Shown: piece by piece, positions 25,692 through 34,943 of the stretch
Numbering within the stretch: the stretch's first letter is position 1
How the letters are laid out: each line of letters opens with the position of its first letter
Source: a bacterium
Lineage (GTDB): Bacteria; Campylobacterota; Campylobacteria; Campylobacterales; Arcobacteraceae
Length of the DNA stretch: 48,544 bases
Direction: 5' to 3'
Assembly: GCA_018816105.1 (NCBI GenBank)
Contig: JAHIWE010000136.1
Location: forward strand, 1 to 48,544
The notes under the pieces: model-generated
Seen by the model: the letters and a program-made list of their open reading frames with translations, nothing else
What the model was told of the DNA's origin: nothing
The model's database searches: none
Made by a program: the position numbers and the translations under genes

Positions 25692-27034
25692 TATTTTTCT
25701 TCTTGCTTTAAAATAACTGTTGTTGAGTTATTTTTATTTAAATATTTATTTGCAACCTTAATTAAATCATCTTTAGTTAATTTTTCTACGTTTGCTTCGT
25801 AATCTAAAAGAGGTTTAATATTATCTCTTACTAAGTACGAACCATAAAGGGATGCAACTTCTGTTGAACTTTCAAGTGAAAAAATAAAATCAGCTTTAGT
25901 ATTAATTTTAATCTTATCAATATCTTTTTGAGAGATATCACCTTTTTTGATTTGCGCAATTATATCTAAAATTTCATTTTCAATTTCTTTAGCATCAACA
26001 CCTTCGTTTGCAACTGCTACAAACATGAACACACCAGGGTCTTTTAACTCCATATTATAGGCATATATTGTATTTACTAATCTTTTTTCATCTATTAGTT
26101 TTTTTTGTAAAATTGAACTTTTCCCTGAGCTTAAAAACTCACTTAATGCAGATAATGCAACTTGATCTTCATGTTCAAAGTTTGGAATATGATAAGTTAT
26201 TGCTATCATTTGAACAGCTGATTCTTTGTTTATCATTACTGTTTTTGCACCATCTTGAACAGGTTCTACTGTATGAAGTTTTGATGGAATATCTTTTGTA
26301 TTTTTAATATCTTTAAAATGATTTTCTACAGATTTAAAAACTTCATTTTCATCAATATCTCCTGCAACCACAACAATTGCATTTTTTGGTTGATAATAAG
26401 TGCTATGGAAATCTCTTATATCTTCAATTGACCAATTTTGAATATCACTCATAAATCCAATTGGTGTCCAATGGTATGGATGGTAGATATAAGCATTGTT
26501 AAATAGTCTAAATTGTAAATATCCCATAGGATTATTATCTGTTCTCCAACGTCTTTCTTCTGCTACAACATCACGTTCTGGTTGGAATTCTTCATCTTTT
26601 AATGTAAGATTCTCCATTAAATCTGAAAATAATTCAAGTGATTTGTCCATATTTTTAGAAGCTGATTTAATATAATAGTGTGTATAGTCAAATGAAGTTG
26701 AGGCATTATTCATACCACCAAATCCTTTTACTATTTCATCAAATTCTCCAGCTTTAAGATTTTTAGTTGATTTGAAATTTAGATGTTCTAACATATGAGC
26801 AATACCACTTTTACCCATTTTCTCATCTCTACTTCCAACTTTATAAAACACGTCTGTTGATATTACATTTGATCCGTTTTTCATAGGAATAGCAACTATT
26901 TGTAATCCATTTTCTAATGTTTTTGTATGATATTTTGGTAAGTTACTGCTCATTAATTCTCCCGAAATTGTTATTAGTATAGAAATTTGAATAAGTAATA
27001 TTTTAAATATATTATCGTTTTTAAACCTATTCAT
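25691..27034 (-). CDS. M16-family zinc metallopeptidase
   Basis: Pitrilysin-type peptidase of 447 residues. The inverted zinc motif is HMLEH at 80-84, and the third ligand Glu is in the PERDVVAEERR region near 155. The second, inactive M16 domain covers roughly 230-447. A hydrophobic N-terminus (ILLIQISILITIS) suggests export or membrane anchoring. The chosen ATG has AAAAGGAAAAAGC upstream; an internal ATG 28 codons later would give a soluble protein. The substrate is unknown. It is adjacent to pyrD and dapA as in Helicobacter and Campylobacter. Confidence 0.9.
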   Translation of the reverse strand: MNRFKNDNIFKILLIQISILITISGELMSSNLPKYHTKTLENGLQIVAIPMKNGSNVISTDVFYKVGSRDEKMGKSGIAHMLEHLNFKSTKNLKAGEFDEIVKGFGGMNNASTSFDYTHYYIKSASKNMDKSLELFSDLMENLTLKDEEFQPERDVVAEERRWRTDNNPMGYLQFRLFNNAYIYHPYHWTPIGFMSDIQNWSIEDIRDFHSTYYQPKNAIVVVAGDIDENEVFKSVENHFKDIKNTKDIPSKLHTVEPVQDGAKTVMINKESAVQMIAITYHIPNFEHEDQVALSALSEFLSSGKSSILQKKLIDEKRLVNTIYAYNMELKDPGVFMFVAVANEGVDAKEIENEILDIIAQIKKGDISQKDIDKIKINTKADFIFSLESSTEVASLYGSYLVRDNIKPLLDYEANVEKLTKDDLIKVANKYLNKNNSTTVILKQEEK

Positions 27035-27046
27035 GCTTTTTCCTTT

Positions 27047-28104
27047 TTATTTTAAATTAGCTCCAATAACATCAGTGATATTTTCATATCCATCTTTTGC
27101 CATTAGTTCTAATATCTCTTCATTTATTTTTCGCACCATTGAAGGACCTTCAAAAATCAATCCTGAATATGATTGTACAAGTGTTGCACCATTTTTGATT
27201 CTTTCATATGCTTGTGCACCATTTGAAATACCACCAACTGAAATAAGAATTGTTTTTCCAAATAATTCACGAGCTAGTTCTTTAAATAACTCACCTGATT
27301 TTTTAGTTAAACAAGCCCCTGAAAGACCACCAAAATTTTGACAATTTGGAACTAATGAATAATCAATAGTTGTATTAGTTGCAATAATTCCAGCTGCTCC
27401 TGCATTAATAGCACTATTACATAAATTAATAGCCATTTGAGCTTCCATATCAGGAGCAATTTTTAATAAAATAGGTTTAGATGTTAACTCTTTTGCCATT
27501 GTGAAAAGTTCTGTTATAAACTTTTCATTTTGTAAATCTCTTAAATTTGGAGTATTTGGGCTTGAAATATTTATTACTAAATAATCACTACTTGCTTCAA
27601 ATTTTTTGATTAAGCTTTTATAGTCACTTAATGCAAACTCTTCAGGTGTTGTTTTGTTTTTACCAATATTAGTACCAACAGGTATATCAAAGGGATAAAC
27701 TTTTTTAAGTTTTTTAGTACTTCATGTGCACCTTTGTTATTAAATCCCATTGCATTTTGAACAGATTTTTGTTCTGGATATCTAAACATTCTAGGTTTTG
27801 CATTCCCATCTTGAGGTTTTGGAGTCATTGTTCCAATTTCCGTAAAACCAAATCCTAAAGATTGCATAGCTTTAATCATAGTTGCATTCTTGTCAAACCC
27901 AGCAGCAAGACCCACAGGATTAGCAAATTTTACACCAAAAACTTCTTGTGTTAATTTAGGATTATTTATATAATTTTTCTTTTGCATATATGCTTTTGCA
28001 ATTTTACATTTTCCTAATATTCTAAGACCACACTCTGCAATGTTATGGGCAGTTTCTGGATCGAATTTAAATAAGATTTTTTTCAGTGAGTTATAGCTAA
28101 ACAA
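27047..28104 (-). pseudogene. pyrD: Dihydroorotate dehydrogenase (quinone type), with -1 frameshift
   Basis: Oxidises dihydroorotate to orotate in pyrimidine synthesis at the membrane. The first frame (28104 to about 27700) begins MFSYNSLKKILFKFDPETAH and has GLAAGFDKNATMIKAM and MGFNNKGA. The remainder is in the -1 frame (VYPFDIPVGTNIGKNKTT, then NISSPNTPNLRDLQ with the catalytic Ser of class 2 enzymes). The switch falls at 27700-27706, which reads AAAAAAG on the coding strand in the phase A AAA AAG. Restoring one A or slipping -1 gives about 352 residues, the normal class 2 length. Without the shift a non-functional 158-residue product ends at 27628. It could be a sequencing error, a real mutation or recoding. 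Confidence 0.85.
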
Positions 28105-28140
28105 TATTTATCCCTTTTTTAAAATTTAGATATTTTATCT

Positions 28141-28173
28141 AAAAATCATTAAATATTGGTTTTAATGATTTTT
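28141..28173. terminator. Terminator downstream of the ABC exporter
   Basis: Arms AAAAATCATTAAA and TTTAATGATTTTT form a perfect 13-bp stem with a 7-base loop, followed on the minus strand by an A/T-rich tail. It lies between the ABC exporter stop and the pyrD start and probably separates the two transcripts. Confidence 0.65.
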
Positions 28174-28189
28174 AAGAGTATGAGTTTAC

Positions 28190-29899
28190 TTATATATTTG
28201 CAGAATTATATAATCTTTGATATTCATTACATGAAGATAAAAGTTCTTTTTCTGTACCAATTGAAATAATTTCTCCACTTTTAAATACAGCGATTTTGTT
28301 AGCATTTTTTATTGTACTTAATCTATGTGCAATTATAAATGTTATTCTATTTGCACTTACTTCTTGGATTACTTCACTTATTATTGATTCACTTTTATTA
28401 TCAAGAGCAGATGTTGCTTCATCTAAAATCAATATTTTAGGATTTTTATATAATGCCCTTGCAATTGCAATTCTTTGTCGCTGACCTCCACTTAGATTTG
28501 TTCCAAACTCATCTAAAATTGTATTAATGCCTTTTTTCATACTCGTAACAAAATCATAAGCATGTGCTTGTTTTAATACTTCAATAACTCTTATTTCATC
28601 CATTTCATAGCCATAAGCAACGTTTGCAGCTATTGTGTCGTTGAATATATAAACCCTTTGAGTTACTATTGAAATATTTTCTCTTAAAGATTTTATATCA
28701 AAATCTTTTATTGAAGTATTATTTACTAAAATATTTCCTTTTGAAGTGTCATAAAATCTAATAATTAAATTTATTAAAGATGATTTTCCACCACCACTAT
28801 CACCAACAAGTGCTATAGTTTCACCTTTTTTTGCTTCTAAATTTATATTTTTTAAAGCTATAAAATCATCATATTTTAATTCAACATTATTAAATCTTAT
28901 TGTATCAATATCAGCAGGACATGTTAGTTCACCTGATTCAATAGTAGCTTTTTGTGCAAAAATATCATTTATTCTTTCATTTGCAGCAAGGGCATCTTGC
29001 ATTTTATTATATAAAGATGAAAGTCTTTTTATTGGTGTATAAAGCATAAATAATGCAGCTACAAAAGATGTAAATGTTCCAGTTGTAAGTTCTCCTGAAA
29101 TTACTTTTGAACCACCTACAATAATAACAGCGGCAAAGGCAAAAGAACCTATAATTTCCATTAAAGGAGATGTTAATTCATTTGTTTTAACAGCTTTCAT
29201 ATTGTATTTGAAGAAAATCATATTATGAATTGAAAATTTATTTGCTTCAATCTTTTCTGTTGAATTAGCTTTTATAATCTCAATATTATTAAAAGACTCA
29301 CTTAAAGATGTCGTAATATCCGAGTTACTCTCTTGTGATTTAAAAGATAATTTTTTCATTCTTTTTGCAAGTAATGATAAAGGATAAATTGCGAGTGGAA
29401 GTACAACTAAACCATAAAATGCCAATTCAGGAGAATGATAAATAACTAATCCTATTAAAGCAAAGATAGTTAGAACTTCTCTTATAAACTCTGCTATGTA
29501 GTTTGAAACAGCTTGTTGAATTCTATTTATATCATTGATAATTCTACTTACAAGTTCTCCACCGTGTTTTTTTTGAAAGAAATCCATATCTAAAGTTAGA
29601 ACATGAGAAAATAGTTTATCTCTTACAATTCTTGTGATATCTTGACCAATATAAGAAATATAATAAGCTTGAATGTATCTTCCAAATCCTTGAGCTGTAT
29701 AAATTGCAATGATAATAAAAGGCATAATAAATAGCATCTCTTTATCTTTGTTAATAAAAATATCATCAAGTAAAGGCTGAATTGCATATGCTGTTGATGC
29801 TGTTGATACAGAAACTAAAATAATACCAATAAAGGCAAATAAAAATTGTGATTTATAGTTTTTATAATATGGTGTATATTGTTTAAAAAATTCTTTCAT
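28190..29899 (-). CDS. ABC exporter, fused membrane and ATPase domains (MsbA-like)
   Basis: Half-transporter of 569 residues acting as a homodimer. The membrane domain (about 1-310) has six helices, with the coupling segment HGGELVSRIINDINRIQ. The nucleotide-binding domain has Walker A GDSGGGKSS near 365, the Q-loop in IVTQRV, the signature LSGGQRQR near 470 and Walker B ILILDEATSALD near 490. Overall similarity and its place near murJ suggest a lipid A or other lipid flippase (MsbA), but the substrate is an inference. Confidence 0.88.
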   Translation of the reverse strand: MKEFFKQYTPYYKNYKSQFLFAFIGIILVSVSTASTAYAIQPLLDDIFINKDKEMLFIMPFIIIAIYTAQGFGRYIQAYYISYIGQDITRIVRDKLFSHVLTLDMDFFQKKHGGELVSRIINDINRIQQAVSNYIAEFIREVLTIFALIGLVIYHSPELAFYGLVVLPLAIYPLSLLAKRMKKLSFKSQESNSDITTSLSESFNNIEIIKANSTEKIEANKFSIHNMIFFKYNMKAVKTNELTSPLMEIIGSFAFAAVIIVGGSKVISGELTTGTFTSFVAALFMLYTPIKRLSSLYNKMQDALAANERINDIFAQKATIESGELTCPADIDTIRFNNVELKYDDFIALKNINLEAKKGETIALVGDSGGGKSSLINLIIRFYDTSKGNILVNNTSIKDFDIKSLRENISIVTQRVYIFNDTIAANVAYGYEMDEIRVIEVLKQAHAYDFVTSMKKGINTILDEFGTNLSGGQRQRIAIARALYKNPKILILDEATSALDNKSESIISEVIQEVSANRITFIIAHRLSTIKNANKIAVFKSGEIISIGTEKELLSSCNEYQRLYNSANI

Positions 29900-29990
29900 T
29901 TAAATCCTCGTTAAAATTATATAAAACCTGAATTGTAGCCTAATGTTACTAAATATAGCTAAATTCAAATTATTAAAAATATTTATAAAC

Positions 29991-31292
29991 TTATTTTTTA
30001 AACATTACAATAAATTTATTAAAACCAAATGCTTTTATTGTTAAGAAAAAAAGTATAAATCCACTTAATGTACTTGCAAATGCTAAACCTGCTGCCCCAT
30101 ACGGTTTGATTAAGATTAAGGAAAAAACAATATTCCAAGCTAAACTTTTCATAGATATTTTTGCACTTAAAAACTGTTGTTCATTTGCGTATAACCATAA
30201 TGAAAAGATTTTAGCAAGTCCAAAAGGTAAAAGTCCTATTAAATACATAGTTAATATCAAAGCAGTATTTGCACTATCAACATTTGTAAAAGCACCTCTT
30301 TCAAATAATAGTTTAACGATTAAATCATTGAAAACAATACCAATAATCATTGAAAGAGATAAAACAGCAAATAAAATTATAGATGATTTTTTCATTAATG
30401 CTAAAGCTTTATTTTCATCTTTGTTTTTAATTGATCGTGCAATCATTGGAAATAAGGCTATTGATGTAGCGATGGCAAAAATAGCTAAAGGGAGTTGAAA
30501 AACTCTATTTGCATAATATAAATATGAAATTGATCCACTCATTAAAAATGAAGCCAGCCAAGTATCAATAAAAGCTGATAAATGAAGGGTTGAAGAGCCT
30601 AAAGTTGCTGAAAAAAAGTTTTTATAAAACTTATTTTCTTCTTTCTTTTTATGTTTTTTAAAGTGGAATATTTTACATAAGTTAGCTTTTTTAATAGAAT
30701 ATAAATGAAGTAATACTTGTAATATCCCTCCTACAATTACACCATAAGATAGGTAAAATGTAATCTCGTATTTATCCATACCTTTTGAGATTAAAAGTGC
30801 TGCAATCATTCCTAGATTTAATAGGGCAGTTGAATAAGCACTTGTTGCAAAATGGTGTTTATACTGTAAAAGTGCAGCCATAAAAGTAACAGTAAAAATA
30901 ATAGGTAAATAGTAGAAATTTATAGCAAACAGAGGTGCTGCTAAATCTATGGTTTCTTTGGAAAATCCAATTGCAAAGGCCTTTGCAACAATATGAGAAA
31001 ATAAACTCACAATTAATGAAAGAATTATTAAAAATCCAAATAACTGTAAAAATATCATAGATGAAAATCTAATTTTATGTTTTGATTTAGCATAAGAAGG
31101 AATAAATGCTTGTGTGAAAGCACCATCAGCAAAAACACTTCTAAATAGGTTTGGTAATTTAAAAGCTATAAAAAAAATATCTGAATAAATATTAGCCCCT
31201 AAAATAGAAGCTGTTAATAAATCTCTTACAAAACCTAAAACCCTTGAAACTAATATTCCTGAACTATTTGTGAAAATTGACTTGATTAGCAT
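29991..31292 (-). CDS. murJ: Lipid II flippase MurJ/MviN
   Basis: MOP-superfamily flippase for the peptidoglycan precursor, 433 residues with about 12 membrane segments. The N-terminus shows the MurJ signature (SGILVSRVLGFVRD, then FRSVFADGAFTQAFIPSYA). FPLMIARS-like and LLPFGLAKIF segments follow (the text here reads FPMIARSIKNKDE and GLLPFGLAKIFSLWLYA). It is shorter than the E. coli protein (511), apparently lacking the last pair of helices. Its ATG overlaps the stop of the preceding EEP gene by one base (TAATG), indicating coupled translation. Confidence 0.9.
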   Translation of the reverse strand: MLIKSIFTNSSGILVSRVLGFVRDLLTASILGANIYSDIFFIAFKLPNLFRSVFADGAFTQAFIPSYAKSKHKIRFSSMIFLQLFGFLIILSLIVSLFSHIVAKAFAIGFSKETIDLAAPLFAINFYYLPIIFTVTFMAALLQYKHHFATSAYSTALLNLGMIAALLISKGMDKYEITFYLSYGVIVGGILQVLLHLYSIKKANLCKIFHFKKHKKKEENKFYKNFFSATLGSSTLHLSAFIDTWLASFLMSGSISYLYYANRVFQLPLAIFAIATSIALFPMIARSIKNKDENKALALMKKSSIILFAVLSLSMIIGIVFNDLIVKLLFERGAFTNVDSANTALILTMYLIGLLPFGLAKIFSLWLYANEQQFLSAKISMKSLAWNIVFSLILIKPYGAAGLAFASTLSGFILFFLTIKAFGFNKFIVMFKK

Positions 31293-32872
31293 TAAAATCC
31301 TACTTTAAAATCTGATGTACTATGCAGTATTAATTGCATATTTCCCTTATATGAACCTAATTGGCCATTTAAAATGGTAATTGTTTCTCCGTTTTTTGGT
31401 AATAAATTTCTATTTTTTGAATATATTTTGATATATTTATCATCATTTAAATAGAGTTTTGAGTTTTTTACAATTCCTTTTAAGTTTTTGATAACTTCAT
31501 TTTCATATTTAAAATCAAAAATATCAATTTGATTTGCATCTAAATATAGATTTTTATAATTATCAATTTTTCTTACTTCATCTAAAATTGCAAACTCTTT
31601 TATTTCTTTCAATCCATTATAAGTAAATACTTGAATTATTTGAAGATTATATGAGTAACCTAATTTTAACTCTTGTGCATTATTATAAATATAAACAGCT
31701 CTATCATTGTGTTTTTTTACAATTGCTTTATCTGCATTTTTATAAATAACAATAGCATCATTTATAATTATAGGTTCAATTAGTTTTTCTTTGCTATATA
31801 AATCTGAAATTGTATTTAATTTACTAATATCTTCATTTGCTTGCATTTTTTTTAGTATATTTGTATCTTCTTTATTTATAGAAAACTTTGCCAAAATAGG
31901 AAGATGATCTGAATATCCTTCCCCTTTATGTATTTTATTAAACTTACTTCCTTCCATTTTCCATCTTTTAACAAGATTATTTTCATATAAATAATCAGGC
32001 TTAAATACTGTAAATGATTTTGGAATATAAGAAACTCTTTTTGTATCAAATAAAGCTGGAGAAAGTATTATACTATCTGGAGTGTTGTTTTGTCCTCTAA
32101 ATTTACTTGAGAATCTTTCTTGTGTTGGTAAATCTAGCCATAAATTAAAATGAACTCTTTTTTCATATTTTAAAATATCATCATATGTTACAAATTTATT
32201 TTCAAAAGTTGTATTTAAAATTTGATTAATTCCTGTTATTCCAAAAGTATTATTTAATTTTTGATTTTTTTTAAAAGTTAAATACTCATCATAATCAGAG
32301 TTAAAGTCACCAATTAAAATATAATCATAATCTTTTGGTAATTTTATTAATCTATCTTGTAGATTTTTTGCATATTGTACTCTATAACTTTCACCTACTG
32401 CTTTTGATGGCCAGTGATTATTAAACACTTTAAACTCTATATTTTCATAAATAAATGTAGTTTCTAATATAGGTCTAAAAAGTTTTGTAGTAAATTTTAC
32501 ATCTATGTGTCTATTATCTTTTATTTCTATTTTTGATAAAATTCCAATTCCAATTGCAGAATTTGGGTATTTGATAAATGAGTAGTAGTTATATTTTGGA
32601 ATTTTTCTTCTTAATTCTTGCATTAAGTCTCTATTTTCCACTTCTTGCAAAGCTATGATGTCAGCATCAATATCATTTATAACTTTTATTAGATTATTGA
32701 TTTTTATATTGTAATTTCTTTGGTTCCATTGGTGTGTATTTGGTACAAATTCATTGTATTCGTTATTGTCATTTTTTAAATCAAATAGATTTTCAACATT
32801 ATAAGAAGCGATAGTAAAATTGTTCGCATTTAAAGATAAGGTAAATATAAATAAGAGTAAAAACCTAAGCAA
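31292..32872 (-). CDS. Secreted endonuclease/exonuclease/phosphatase-family protein with extra C-terminal region
   Basis: Exported protein of 526 residues. Signal peptide MLRFLLLFIFTLSLNA. The EEP (DNase I-like) fold covers about 20-335 with all expected motifs: IASYNVENLFD, DIIALQEVENRD (catalytic Glu), DYILIGDFNSDYDEY (Asp/Asn) and SDHLPILAKF (Asp/His). The last 190 residues are separate, rich in short strands (AVYIYNNAQELKLGYSYNLQ, then GETITILNGQLGSYKGNMQL), and resemble an OB-like binding domain. A secreted nuclease is the likely role, although phosphatase or lipase activities occur in the family. It is upstream of murJ in the same transcript. Confidence 0.82.
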   Translation of the reverse strand: MLRFLLLFIFTLSLNANNFTIASYNVENLFDLKNDNNEYNEFVPNTHQWNQRNYNIKINNLIKVINDIDADIIALQEVENRDLMQELRRKIPKYNYYSFIKYPNSAIGIGILSKIEIKDNRHIDVKFTTKLFRPILETTFIYENIEFKVFNNHWPSKAVGESYRVQYAKNLQDRLIKLPKDYDYILIGDFNSDYDEYLTFKKNQKLNNTFGITGINQILNTTFENKFVTYDDILKYEKRVHFNLWLDLPTQERFSSKFRGQNNTPDSIILSPALFDTKRVSYIPKSFTVFKPDYLYENNLVKRWKMEGSKFNKIHKGEGYSDHLPILAKFSINKEDTNILKKMQANEDISKLNTISDLYSKEKLIEPIIINDAIVIYKNADKAIVKKHNDRAVYIYNNAQELKLGYSYNLQIIQVFTYNGLKEIKEFAILDEVRKIDNYKNLYLDANQIDIFDFKYENEVIKNLKGIVKNSKLYLNDDKYIKIYSKNRNLLPKNGETITILNGQLGSYKGNMQLILHSTSDFKVGF

Positions 32873-32883
32873 AGTAGAATCCC

Positions 32884-32908
32884 CGATAATTTTTTTGTTA
32901 TATTATCG
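32884..32908. terminator. Possible terminator or operator between desulforubrerythrin and EEP genes
   Basis: Inverted repeat CGATAAT / ATTATCG around an 11-base loop. It lies after the second desulforubrerythrin stop and before the EEP start, all on the minus strand. No long U-tract follows, so it may instead be a regulator site. Confidence 0.35.
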
Positions 32909-32933
32909 AAGATATCATTCTTTAGAGGTTAAA

Positions 32934-33584
32934 CTATTTTTTAGAATTTAACCTTGATTGATATTCTAATGGGTGTTTACACACAGGACAAACTTTTAAA
33001 GCTTTTTTGCCTCTATGAACATGTCCACAAACTTCACAAATCCACTCTTCTTCCTCATCACTAACATGTTCTTTTCCAGAATCTAGTCTATGTTTTAGAC
33101 TTTTGTACATATTTTCATGTTCAATTTCAATTTTTCCAATCATATCCAGCATTCTTGCAATTTCTGTATGACCTTCTTCTTTTGCAACTTTTGCAAATTC
33201 AGGATACATTGTAGTGTTTTCATAAGATTCACCATCAATTGCATATTGAAGATTTTCACTTGTATTTCCAAACTCTTTGTTATAATTTAAAACATTAAAA
33301 GCTTTTAATTCAAGTTTAGCATGCATTTTTTCATTATTTGCAGCTCTTTGGAAGTGCTCAGCAATATCTCTAAAACCCTCTTTTTGAGCGATTTTCGCAA
33401 AATATTCATACTTGTTTCTAGCCATTGATTCACCAGCAAAAGCTTTCATTAGAACAACAGATGTTAAATCTTTAGTAATCATTTCCATTGCTTGACCACA
33501 GCAGTGTAATTCCCCACCACCTACATTTTGTATTTCTACTACGTTTCCACATTTATTACATTTATAAGACTGATACTGTTTCAT
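32934..33584 (-). CDS. Desulforubrerythrin (copy 2)
   Basis: Peroxide-reducing non-haem iron protein of 216 residues with three domains. The N-terminal desulforedoxin-like site has CNKCG (9-13) and CC (28-29). The rubrerythrin four-helix di-iron domain (about 40-170) has ESMARNKYEYF, NNEKMHAKLE and IGKIEIEHENMY. The C-terminal rubredoxin site has CEVCG and CPVCK. This architecture matches the desulforubrerythrin known from Campylobacter jejuni. It is downstream of a close paralogue (55-base gap) and probably co-transcribed, under the divergent Fur-family regulator. Confidence 0.92.
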   Translation of the reverse strand: MKQYQSYKCNKCGNVVEIQNVGGGELHCCGQAMEMITKDLTSVVLMKAFAGESMARNKYEYFAKIAQKEGFRDIAEHFQRAANNEKMHAKLELKAFNVLNYNKEFGNTSENLQYAIDGESYENTTMYPEFAKVAKEEGHTEIARMLDMIGKIEIEHENMYKSLKHRLDSGKEHVSDEEEEWICEVCGHVHRGKKALKVCPVCKHPLEYQSRLNSKK

Positions 33585-33639
33585 ATTTTCTCCTTGTGAA
33601 TTGTTGTTTAAATTCTATCATAATATAATTTAATGAAAT

Positions 33640-34302
33640 TTAACCAACAGTAACATCTTTTGGCTTTTTCTTGAAGTATTCTTTTTCAACAGCACATAAA
33701 GGACATTGTTTTGGTGGCTTTTTACCTCTATGAACATGTCCACATACTTCACATATCCACTCTTCATCATCTTGAGATTCTAAAAATCCTTCATCAATTA
33801 ATGCTTGTTTTAATTCTAAGTACTCTTTTTCATGTTCAACTTCAACTTTTCCAATTGCTTTAAACATTCTTGCTATTTCTTTTAAACCTTCTTCTTTAGC
33901 TATTGCTTCAAAATTTGGATACATCTCTTCATGTTCATATTTTTCGCCATCGGCTGCATATTGGATATTATTCTTAGTGCTATCTAATTCTATATTGTGT
34001 ACTAATTTATTGTAAGCTTTAAACTCAGCAATTGCATGATATTTTTCATTTTCAGCAGCTTCTTTAAAAAATCTTGCAATTTTATGAAAACCTTCATCAA
34101 AAGCAATTTGTGCGAAAAATTCATATTTATTTCTAGCTTGTGATTCACCTGCAAAGGCTTTCATTAAATTTACAGCAGTTAAATTTTCAGTAATCATTTC
34201 CATTTCATTTCCACAGCAAGATAATTTTGCATTTGTTCCTGTTACTTGAACTTCAACTTCACATTCACATGTATTACATTTATAAGTTTCGTATTGTTTC
34301 AT
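33640..34302 (-). CDS. Desulforubrerythrin (copy 1)
   Basis: Paralogue of the downstream gene, 220 residues, with the same three-domain layout. The desulforedoxin site has CNTCE and CC near 29, the di-iron domain has ESQARNKYEFF, NEKYHAIAEF and IGKVEVEHEKEY, and the rubredoxin site has CEVCG and CPLCA. It is nearest the divergent PerR-like gene. The C-terminal linker has PPKQ where copy 2 has ALKV. It uses reduced electron donors to convert hydrogen peroxide to water. Expression is likely controlled by the candidate Fur/PerR box at 34334-34348. Confidence 0.92.
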   Translation of the reverse strand: MKQYETYKCNTCECEVEVQVTGTNAKLSCCGNEMEMITENLTAVNLMKAFAGESQARNKYEFFAQIAFDEGFHKIARFFKEAAENEKYHAIAEFKAYNKLVHNIELDSTKNNIQYAADGEKYEHEEMYPNFEAIAKEEGLKEIARMFKAIGKVEVEHEKEYLELKQALIDEGFLESQDDEEWICEVCGHVHRGKKPPKQCPLCAVEKEYFKKKPKDVTVG

Positions 34303-34333
34303 TTTATTTTCCTTGAGTTATATTTTTATTATT

Positions 34334-34348
34334 GGATAATTTTTATCC
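34334..34348. promoter_or_regulatory. Candidate Fur/PerR operator
   Basis: GGATAATTTTTATCC is an inverted repeat with 6-bp arms, close to the 7-1-7 Fur-family box (TGATAATnATTATCA). It lies about 32 bases upstream of the first desulforubrerythrin start and between it and the divergent Fur-family gene, which makes a peroxide-responsive operator plausible. Binding is inferred from sequence. Confidence 0.5.
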
Positions 34349-34514
34349 TTTGAAGAATTGTAATATATTAAAACTTAAAAGAAAATTATTCTCCACTAAT
34401 AAAAATTATGATACAATACTGTTAAGTATATAAGTTTAAATTCAAGTTAACCTATATAATTTATGTGAAAGTAAATATTAAAATAGTATTATTTCGCGAA
34501 AGGAAGAGTACATA

Positions 34515-34919
34515 ATGACTAACTATACAAATTTATTAAAAGAATATGATTTAAAAGTTACTCCACAAAGAGTAGCAATAGTTGAAGAGCTTTATAAAAA
34601 TGGTCACATGAATATTGATGATTTATATAAAAAATTATTATCAAAGTTTCCGTCTGTATCATTAGCTACTATATATAAAAATATAAATGCAATGATTGAA
34701 AAAGTTTTTCTTTCAGAGGTTAAAATACCAAATTCAAAATCAGTATATGAGCTGGTTAAAACGGAGCATGCACACTTAGTTTGCTCATCTTGTGGATCTA
34801 TTGAAGATATCACACTTGATGCAACTAGTTTATTAAATGAAGTTTCAACATTAAGCTCTTTTAAAATTGATTCAACAAATATCGTTTTAAGTGGTATTTG
34901 TCCTAAATGTTCAAAATAG
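34515..34919 (+). CDS. Fur-family regulator, PerR-like
   Basis: Metal-dependent regulator of 134 residues. The N-terminal winged helix has VTPQRVAIVEELYKNGHMN and the recognition helix SLATIYKNINAMIEK. Dimerisation and metal residues include TEHAHLVCSSCG near 86-97 and the C-terminal CPKC (structural zinc). It is divergent from two peroxide-scavenging genes, which points to a peroxide sensor (PerR) rather than an iron-uptake regulator (Fur), though sequence alone cannot separate them. The start is preceded by AAAGGAAGAG. It ends within a long palindromic terminator. Confidence 0.85.
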   Translation: MTNYTNLLKEYDLKVTPQRVAIVEELYKNGHMNIDDLYKKLLSKFPSVSLATIYKNINAMIEKVFLSEVKIPNSKSVYELVKTEHAHLVCSSCGSIEDITLDATSLLNEVSTLSSFKIDSTNIVLSGICPKCSK

Positions 34920-34943
34920 TCTAGTTTAAACTAGACTATTTTG
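34912..34943. terminator. Bidirectional terminator, perfect 32-bp palindrome
   Basis: Positions 34912-34943 are a perfect palindrome (centre TTTAAA, ends CAAAA and TTTTG). It contains the stop codon of the Fur-family gene (34917-34919) and the last codons of the convergent antiporter gene (ending 34926). Confidence 0.8.

Noticed and set aside
27033-27341. 102-codon plus-strand frame opposite pyrD
   Set aside because: Antisense shadow of the second half of pyrD, whose conserved protein sequence is on the minus strand.
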